The notes under the pieces were generated by a model. The model did not search any database. It was not told the DNA's origin and was given only the letters and a program-made list of their open reading frames with translations. From Streptomyces sp. YS415 (GTDB lineage Bacteria > Actinomycetota > Actinomycetes > Streptomycetales > Streptomycetaceae), in the NCBI RefSeq assembly GCF_023544665.1, contig NZ_JAMJFL010000026.1, forward strand, positions 54,844 through 118,843: DNA of 64,000 nt, in the 5' to 3' direction. Of the stretch, positions 59,152-64,000 are shown one piece after another. Both the position numbers and the translations under genes were made by a program. Numbering within the stretch: position 1 is the stretch's first letter; each line of letters opens with the position of its first letter.

Positions 59152-60567
59152 ATGATGATGCGCAGATGGGGTGTCGCCGCCTTCGTGGCGGCGAGCCTGA
59201 CGGCGGGTGCGCTGCTGCCTGCCGGACCGGCGGCCGCGGTGCACGGCGCGGTGCCGGGCGACTTCAACGGGGACGGCTACCAGGACGCGGTGCTGCCCGC
59301 GCCGGGCGCGAACGTGTCGGGCAAGGAGGCCGCGGGCGCGGTCGTCGTCCTGTACGGCTCGTCCTCCGGGCTCTCCTCGGCCCAGCGCAAGACGTTCACG
59401 CAGAACACCTCCGGCGTGCCGGGCACGGCGGAGGCGTACGACCGGTTCGGCGCGGCCACCGCCACCGCCGACCTCAACCGGGACGGCTACGCCGACCTCG
59501 TCGTGGGCTCGCCCTACGAGGACACCTCCAAAGGAACGGACTCCGGCCAGGTGTCGGTCCTCTGGGGCGGCAGGAACGGGCTGACCAGCGCCACCGAGCT
59601 GCCGTCGCCGTCCGGGTCCCCGCACCTGTACGGGCAGGACATCGCCGCGCTCAGCCTCGGTGCGGCGGGCAAGACCTCGGTGGCGGTCGCCGGGTACGAC
59701 GCGTTCGTGCGCTTCCTCGGGCCCTTCTCGCGCACCGGGACGTTCGGCGTCGCCATCCTGGGCATGGACGTCGGCTCGGTGGAGTCCGTCACGCTCGGCG
59801 ACTTCCGCGGTGACTCGGTGCCCGCGCCGGCCGTCGCCAGCGCTCGCGACGGCGAGGCGACCGGCGGCCACCTCTACACGACGTTCGGCGCCGGGCTCGA
59901 ACTCACCGGCAACGGCCTGATCACCGCCTCCGGCGACGTCAACGGTGACGGCTACGACGACCTCGTCGCCGGTGACCCGGACGAGCCGGCGGTCGCGGGC
60001 GCCGATGGCATGCCCGGCGGCCGGGTCCTGGTCTGGCACGGCTCGGGGAACGGCATCTCCACCGACACCAAGCCGGTCCAGATCACGCAGAACACTTCCG
60101 GCGTACCCGGCGCGAGCGAGAAGGGCGACGCGTTCGGCGGCGGCCTCACCGTGGCCGACCTCAACCGGGACGGCCTCGACGACATCGTGGTCGGCGCGCC
60201 CTACGAGGACGTCGGCAGCGTGCAGTGGGCGGGCGCGGTCACCGTGATCCCCGGCCGCGCCACGGGCGCCCTGGGCACCGGCGCGTACACCGTCACCCAG
60301 GACACCAAGGGCGTCCCGAGTGTCTCCGAGCCGGACGACTTCTTCGGCACGACGGTCGCCGCCGGGGACGTCGACAAGGACGGCCGCCCGGAGCTTCTCA
60401 TCGGTGCCCCCAGCGAGAACGACTCCACCGGCGCGGTGTTCGTGCTCCCCGGCGGCTCCACCCGCCCCACGGGCACCGGCGCCCGCGTCTTCACCGGCCC
60501 CTCGCTCGGCCTGTCCCAGACCAGCGGCAATCTGCTCGGCGGCAACGGGCTGCTCTGGATCATCTGA
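59152..60567 (+). CDS. secreted FG-GAP repeat protein (integrin-alpha-like propeller)
   Basis: 471 residues. Signal peptide (WGVAAFVAASLTAGALLP, ends AAA/VHG), then FG-GAP units, several with the calcium loop: PGDFNGDGYQDAVLP, TADLNRDGYADLVVG, SGDVNGDGYDDLVAG, VADLNRDGLDDIVVG and AGDVDKDGRPELLIG. Three ATG codons are in a row (59152, 59155, 59158) behind AGGAG; the second or third has better spacing. Co-transcribed with the larger FG-GAP gene. Its stop overlaps the end of the convergent DUF397 gene by eight bases. Confidence 0.88.
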   Translation: MMMRRWGVAAFVAASLTAGALLPAGPAAAVHGAVPGDFNGDGYQDAVLPAPGANVSGKEAAGAVVVLYGSSSGLSSAQRKTFTQNTSGVPGTAEAYDRFGAATATADLNRDGYADLVVGSPYEDTSKGTDSGQVSVLWGGRNGLTSATELPSPSGSPHLYGQDIAALSLGAAGKTSVAVAGYDAFVRFLGPFSRTGTFGVAILGMDVGSVESVTLGDFRGDSVPAPAVASARDGEATGGHLYTTFGAGLELTGNGLITASGDVNGDGYDDLVAGDPDEPAVAGADGMPGGRVLVWHGSGNGISTDTKPVQITQNTSGVPGASEKGDAFGGGLTVADLNRDGLDDIVVGAPYEDVGSVQWAGAVTVIPGRATGALGTGAYTVTQDTKGVPSVSEPDDFFGTTVAAGDVDKDGRPELLIGAPSENDSTGAVFVLPGGSTRPTGTGARVFTGPSLGLSQTSGNLLGGNGLLWII

Positions 60568-60766
60568 CGGACACCACGAAGTCGGCCCATGCCTCCGCCC
60601 CGAGGGCGAGGCGGGGGCCGGCGTCGCGGTGCTTGGAGTCGCGGACGTGGATGGTGCCGGGGGTCGTGGCGACCTCAACGCAGGACTCGCCGTCGGTGCC
60701 GCCGCTGTAACTGCTTTTGAACCACGCCAGTTCGGAGGCGTCCCGGGCAGAGGCCTTGCGGATCAT
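60560..60766 (-). CDS. DUF397 protein
   Basis: 68 residues. LAWFKSSYSGGTDGESCVEVA and HVRDSKHRDAGPRLALGAEAWADFV are the DUF397 pattern, one of the commonest small proteins of Streptomyces. Its start overlaps the stop of the XRE-DUF5753 gene (ATGA), the standard WhiJ-type pairing. It is thought to be the partner of the regulator rather than an enzyme. Confidence 0.93.
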   Translation of the reverse strand: MIRKASARDASELAWFKSSYSGGTDGESCVEVATTPGTIHVRDSKHRDAGPRLALGAEAWADFVVSVR

Positions 60767-61638
60767 GTTTCTCCCAGCAGTTGCTCGATGAAGGCCAGCG
60801 ACTCCCGTGACGAGAGCGCCTGCGCCCGGATGGTGCCATACCGCAGCTCAAGCGTGTGCAGCTGCTTCGGGTCGGTGATCGGCCGCCCGCTGAACGCACC
60901 GTCAGAACGACCTGCGGCCGTCCCGTCCGGGAACTTCAACAACTCGATCCTGCCGTCCAGCCCAGGATGGGCCTCGGTGTTCGTCGGCATGACCTGAAGC
61001 GTGACGAAGTGCAACCGCCCCACCTCCAGCAGGCGTTCGAGCTGCTGTTGCCACACCATTGTGCCTCCGACTTGTCGGCGCAGCGGGGCCTCTTCCAGCA
61101 CGAAGTGAATCGACGGGGCAGGGTCGCGCTCAAAGACCGTCTGCCGAGCCAGACGAGCGGCCACCATGCGTTCCACGTCGTCCAGTGAGTAGGGCGGCTG
61201 TGCTGCCTTGATGACGTGCCGGGCGTGGTCAGGCGTCCGCAGCAGTCCCGCGATGATGTTGCACTCATACACCCCGATCTCGACCGCCTTGGCCTCCAAG
61301 TCCGCCAAGGCGCGCACCTTCTTCGGGTACCGAACCTTCTCCACGTCCTCCTTCATCGCGGAGATCAGCCCGCCCGCCCCCAAGACGCTGTCGGCGTCGT
61401 CCAGATACTCGGGCCTGGGAATCCGCTTCCCGCCCTCGATCTTGTACACCATGTCCTCGCCGTATCGGAGCCGCTTCCCGAACTCCGCGGCCCGCATCCC
61501 CACCGCTTCCCGCCGCAGCCTCAACTGCCGCCCCACCGTGGCCACTACAGCCACGCCCCACTCATCGTCCGGATCCACCTCCCACCCCGGCTCATCCGCC
61601 TCGGTCCTGAGCCGTCCCGCCTCCGCGTCCACCGACAT
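60763..61638 (-). CDS. XRE-family regulator with DUF5753 (WhiJ-like)
   Basis: 291 residues. HTH (VGRQLRLRREAVGMRAAEFGKRLRYGEDMVYKIEGGKRIPR region) near residue 40-75, then a DUF5753 domain (YECNIIAGLLRTPDHARHVI, RQVGGTMVWQQQLERLLEVG). This is the WhiJ family, which represses development in Streptomyces. I chose the ATG at 61638; an upstream ATG at 61722 would add 28 residues. It is followed by DUF397 (overlap) and is divergent from an HATPase gene, the common WhiJ/AbaA arrangement. Confidence 0.92.
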   Translation of the reverse strand: MSVDAEAGRLRTEADEPGWEVDPDDEWGVAVVATVGRQLRLRREAVGMRAAEFGKRLRYGEDMVYKIEGGKRIPRPEYLDDADSVLGAGGLISAMKEDVEKVRYPKKVRALADLEAKAVEIGVYECNIIAGLLRTPDHARHVIKAAQPPYSLDDVERMVAARLARQTVFERDPAPSIHFVLEEAPLRRQVGGTMVWQQQLERLLEVGRLHFVTLQVMPTNTEAHPGLDGRIELLKFPDGTAAGRSDGAFSGRPITDPKQLHTLELRYGTIRAQALSSRESLAFIEQLLGET

Positions 61639-61801
61639 GTCGCGCGCCGCCCCTCCGTCGTACCGCCTCGTACCCGCCACGCCTCTACCCGTACGCAACG
61701 CCTCGACAAGCCCGGACAGCACCGGACAACCACCGGACAGTCACCGTACGCAACCGCGACGTCACTCCTCACGGTAGGCAGTCCCGGCCACGCTGAGTGA
61801 C

Positions 61802-62338
61802 GTGACTCAGAAACTCGCCCGCAATTTCCGCGCCCTGCTATCCCCCACCCCCCGCGGCGCCCGCCTCGCCCGCCTGCTCGCCACGGAGGAACTGCGCAGC
61901 TGGGGACTCCCGTTGGACCCGGCGGCGAACATCGTCGCCGAGCTGGCGAACAACGCGTCCATCCACGGCCGGGTCCCCGGCCGGAGCTTCCAGCTCCTGC
62001 TCCACGTGGTCGGCAACACCCTCCGTATCGAGGTCACCGACACACTCGGTGACGGGCTGCCGCACCCGCAGCACCACACCTCGGGCAGCGACGAAACCGG
62101 CCGTGGCCTGCTCCTCGTGACCGCGCTCGCCGACCGCTGGGGTGTGACCCGGGATCTGCCACCCCGCAAGACGGTCTGGGCCGAAGTCGAAGTCGCGCCC
62201 CCAGCAGCGGAGTCACCGAAGCCTGACGCCCCACGCTCCGGTCAGACCTGCGCTCCCTATGAACCACCCCCTGGGGAGAAAGCACCGCACCAAGCCCCAC
62301 CCCTCCCTCCCGCCGGGCATATTCACTCCCGCGAGTGA
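61802..62338 (+). CDS. HATPase domain protein (anti-sigma-factor/AbaA-like)
   Basis: 178 residues. An HATPase_c fold of the RsbW/SpoIIAB class with ANIVAELANNASIHG (N-box) and VTDTLGDG and SDETGRGLLLVTALADRWGV (G-box). The last 45 residues are a Pro-rich tail. GTG at 61802. It stands divergent from the XRE-DUF5753 gene, as in other WhiJ-type loci, where the kinase-like protein is a partner. Its stop lies inside a perfect hairpin (62315-62346). Confidence 0.9.
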   Translation: MTQKLARNFRALLSPTPRGARLARLLATEELRSWGLPLDPAANIVAELANNASIHGRVPGRSFQLLLHVVGNTLRIEVTDTLGDGLPHPQHHTSGSDETGRGLLLVTALADRWGVTRDLPPRKTVWAEVEVAPPAAESPKPDAPRSGQTCAPYEPPPGEKAPHQAPPLPPAGHIHSRE

Positions 62339-62346
62339 ATATGCCC
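62315..62346 (+). terminator. A/T-rich perfect hairpin overlapping a stop codon
   Basis: gggcatattcactc at 62315-62328 pairs with gagtgaatatgccc at 62333-62346, 14 bp with a 4-base loop. The stop of the HATPase gene (TGA at 62336-62338) lies within it. There is no T-tract. It may terminate transcription or act as an operator; the A/T content is unlike the surroundings. Confidence 0.6.
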
Positions 62347-62487
62347 AACTCGGCTGGATTTGAGCCCGGTTGTTTGCCCTACGCTCAGCGCGAGCAACAC
62401 CACACAACCGCAAACATGGAACGGCCCCCGCCGGGACGGCAATCCCAGTGCGAGGGCCTGACCACCGAGGAAGAAACCGGCTTCCCG

Positions 62488-63348
62488 ATGGACACCGAAA
62501 ACACTAGCGCGCCCTCGCGCACCCAGTCCCGTATCCCGGGCAAAAACCACTCCCACGCGCGCCCGAACTCCGGCGTGATCCACGACAACGTCCGCCTCAC
62601 CGAGAACTTCACGGTGATCGGCAACGACCTCGCCCAGCACAAGGAGCTGTCGCTGCTGGCGATCGGGCTGGGGTGTTACATCCAGTCGGTGCGACCGGGT
62701 ACGGCCATCGACATCAAAACCCTCGCCGCCCGCTTCCCGGAGGGTCCCACCCGTATCTCCGCGGCCCTCCGCGAACTCGAGACCCACGGCTACCTCCACC
62801 GCACCCGCTTACGGGCCCAGACGGGCCGGATCATCACCCGCACCGTCTCCTGCAACAGGCCGGGCCACCGCACCACCCCGCCCGACACGTCCACCAGGCC
62901 CGCCCGACGCCCGGCCCCGGACAAGCCCCCGCCCCGCAGGAAGCTCCTCCCCGCAGTACCCCAGCCCTCGCACCCTTCCCCCGCCCTTCTCCAGACAGCC
63001 GTCGACGTCCTCGCCGACCTCCGCCGCCGCGACCCCCGCCTCCTCCTCTCCGCCACCGACGCCGAGCACCTCGCCCCCGGCGTCGCCGCCTGGCTGGAGC
63101 GCGACGTCACCCCCACCGCCGTACGCCACACCCTGACCGAGAACCTGCCGCCGGAACCCCTGATCCGCCCGGCCGCCTTCCTGGCCCACCGCCTGACCGC
63201 TCAGCTCCCACCGCCGCCCCCCTTCCGTCCCCCGGCGGCGGAACCCAGACACCCCTTCCAGACCTGCGACGGCTGCGACCGCCCATTCCGCGCCCCCACC
63301 CCCGGCCGCTGCCGCGACTGCCGACCCGATCTCCCGGAGGCCACCTAG
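62488..63348 (+). CDS. winged-helix/DnaD-like protein with zinc-ribbon tail, TTA-containing
   Basis: 286 residues. A winged-helix region (FTVIGNDLAQHKELSLLAIGL, TLAARFPEGPTRISAALRELETHGYL) is followed by a Pro/Arg-rich linker and a C-terminal CDGCDRPF...CRDC finger. I chose ATG at 62488 (product MDTENTSAPS); ATG at 62335 and 62416 are possible upstream starts. A TTA leucine codon at 62809-62811 makes translation depend on the bldA tRNA. Such proteins are usual Streptomyces regulators next to WhiJ-type genes. Confidence 0.83.
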   Translation: MDTENTSAPSRTQSRIPGKNHSHARPNSGVIHDNVRLTENFTVIGNDLAQHKELSLLAIGLGCYIQSVRPGTAIDIKTLAARFPEGPTRISAALRELETHGYLHRTRLRAQTGRIITRTVSCNRPGHRTTPPDTSTRPARRPAPDKPPPRRKLLPAVPQPSHPSPALLQTAVDVLADLRRRDPRLLLSATDAEHLAPGVAAWLERDVTPTAVRHTLTENLPPEPLIRPAAFLAHRLTAQLPPPPPFRPPAAEPRHPFQTCDGCDRPFRAPTPGRCRDCRPDLPEAT

Positions 63349-63400
63349 CATGAGCGTGACGATCCTTGCCCCTGGGCACAGACGACGAGGAGCGAGCGCC

Positions 63401-64000
63401 ATGACCATCGCCCCGGACAACGCGCGGCAGGGTGCTTCCCACCTGTACCGAGCCATGCGCGAATTCGTGGAGTCCACGGACGGCACCCTCCCCGGCAGGT
63501 TCGAGATCACCAAGGAAGGGATCGTCCTCGACATGATGTCGCCTGTCCGGCCACATGAGCTCACCGCACTCCTTCTCCGGAAGCGCCTGGAGAAGGTCAT
63601 GCCGGAGGAGATCGTGGCCCACACGGGCGAACCCGACGTCGAGATGGAGCCGGAGGGCATCATGCGCCGCCCGGACGTGATGGTGATCGCTATGACGGAC
63701 ATGGAGGGAGAGGGGGCCTTCGACCCCCTCACGCTCATCGCCGCCATCGAGATCGTTTCTCGCTCCAACCCTGACAACGACTGGGTCACCAAGATGCGGG
63801 ACTATCCCCTGATCGGCATCCCTGTCTACGCGCTCTTCGACCCCCGCACCGGTAGTGGTGCCGTCCTTACCGACATCCACAGCACCCCCGATGGCCCCCG
63901 TTACGCCACCCGGAAGGACTTCGTCTACGGCGAGGACGTCACCATCGGCGACTGGACCATCTCGACACAGGGCTTGCCGCACTATGAGAAAGAGACCGGC
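63401..64000 (+). CDS. Uma2-family (DUF820) putative restriction endonuclease, 3' partial
   Basis: 200 codons to the window end, frame open. The PD-(D/E)xK-like core typical of Uma2 is present: DVEMEPEGIMRRPDVMV, then LIAAIEIVSRSN and KMRDYPLIGIPVYALFDP. It is common and abundant in Streptomyces and thought to be a nuclease, function unknown. ATG at 63401 has GAGGAG upstream; an in-frame ATG at 63350 with GGAGG is also possible. Confidence 0.9.
   Translation, partial: MTIAPDNARQGASHLYRAMREFVESTDGTLPGRFEITKEGIVLDMMSPVRPHELTALLLRKRLEKVMPEEIVAHTGEPDVEMEPEGIMRRPDVMVIAMTDMEGEGAFDPLTLIAAIEIVSRSNPDNDWVTKMRDYPLIGIPVYALFDPRTGSGAVLTDIHSTPDGPRYATRKDFVYGEDVTIGDWTISTQGLPHYEKETG

Noticed and set aside
1..64000. 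CRISPR arrays, insertion sequences or integrase/att sites
   Set aside because: No regularly spaced direct repeats with unique spacers, no transposase and no integrase were seen; the tandem repeats found are coding or minisatellite type.

Overview
The window is chromosomal DNA of a Streptomyces or close relative. GC is very high with strong G/C bias at third codon positions. There are many GTG starts, AGGAGG-type ribosome sites, Tat and Sec secreted hydrolases, a WhiJ/AbaA-type regulator trio, a GAF-ANTAR protein, DUF397 and DUF6479 proteins, and a rare TTA (bldA-type) codon. Core genes (dcd with a tRNA-Gly(CCC), metG) are mixed with typical Streptomyces accessory genes. I saw no rRNA, insertion sequence, prophage, CRISPR array or recognisable antibiotic cluster.

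Left part (1-16 kb): a Yip1-type membrane protein, a secreted protein, a phosphoribosyltransferase/dcd pair, a small zinc-ribbon protein and tRNA-Gly. Next come a protein with eleven 11-residue amphipathic repeats followed by an orphaned in-frame coding tail, a Tat-exported cholesterol oxidase, an AhpD-like/dehydrogenase pair, a serine DD-peptidase-type hydrolase and a frameshifted ABC-F gene behind a perfect 22-bp palindrome. A xylan-degrading pair follows (GH11 xylanase and acetylxylan esterase, each with a near-identical CBM2), probably started by a leaderless promoter. A DJ-1/LysR operon has an ATTCCGAT-N7-ATCGGAAT operator.

Middle (16-45 kb): a 1589-residue TPR/CHAT protease gene faces a two-gene operon (a 129-aa protein with a C-terminal Cys/His cluster, and a membrane protein). 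This looks like a biological-conflict cassette. A NarL-type two-component system abuts an MMPL transporter. Then come an amidase, a lipase, an MBL-fold hydrolase divergent from a CGNR regulator across a clear operator, a GH13 alpha-glucosidase, a nucleoside hydrolase, a GAF-ANTAR protein and a permease/TIGR03943 pair. An XRE-TPR regulator is divergent from an unlisted 55-codon secreted-peptide gene, which resembles RRNPP-type quorum-sensing pairs. A pseudo-caspase/helical-repeat protein and a SpoIIE-type phosphatase follow.

Right part (45-64 kb): an SH3-type secreted protein, membrane and EEP-family proteins, a FUSC transporter, a PhoX-type phosphatase, a TerY-like VWA protein with a long Glu/Pro/Ala linker, metG, a PH-domain protein and two secreted FG-GAP proteins. 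The window ends with a WhiJ-like trio (DUF397, XRE-DUF5753, HATPase), a TTA-containing winged-helix protein and a Uma2 family nuclease cut by the window end.

The strongest novelty candidates are the CHAT cassette, the XRE-TPR/peptide pair, the pseudo-caspase, and the coding tail after the TGA at 4599.
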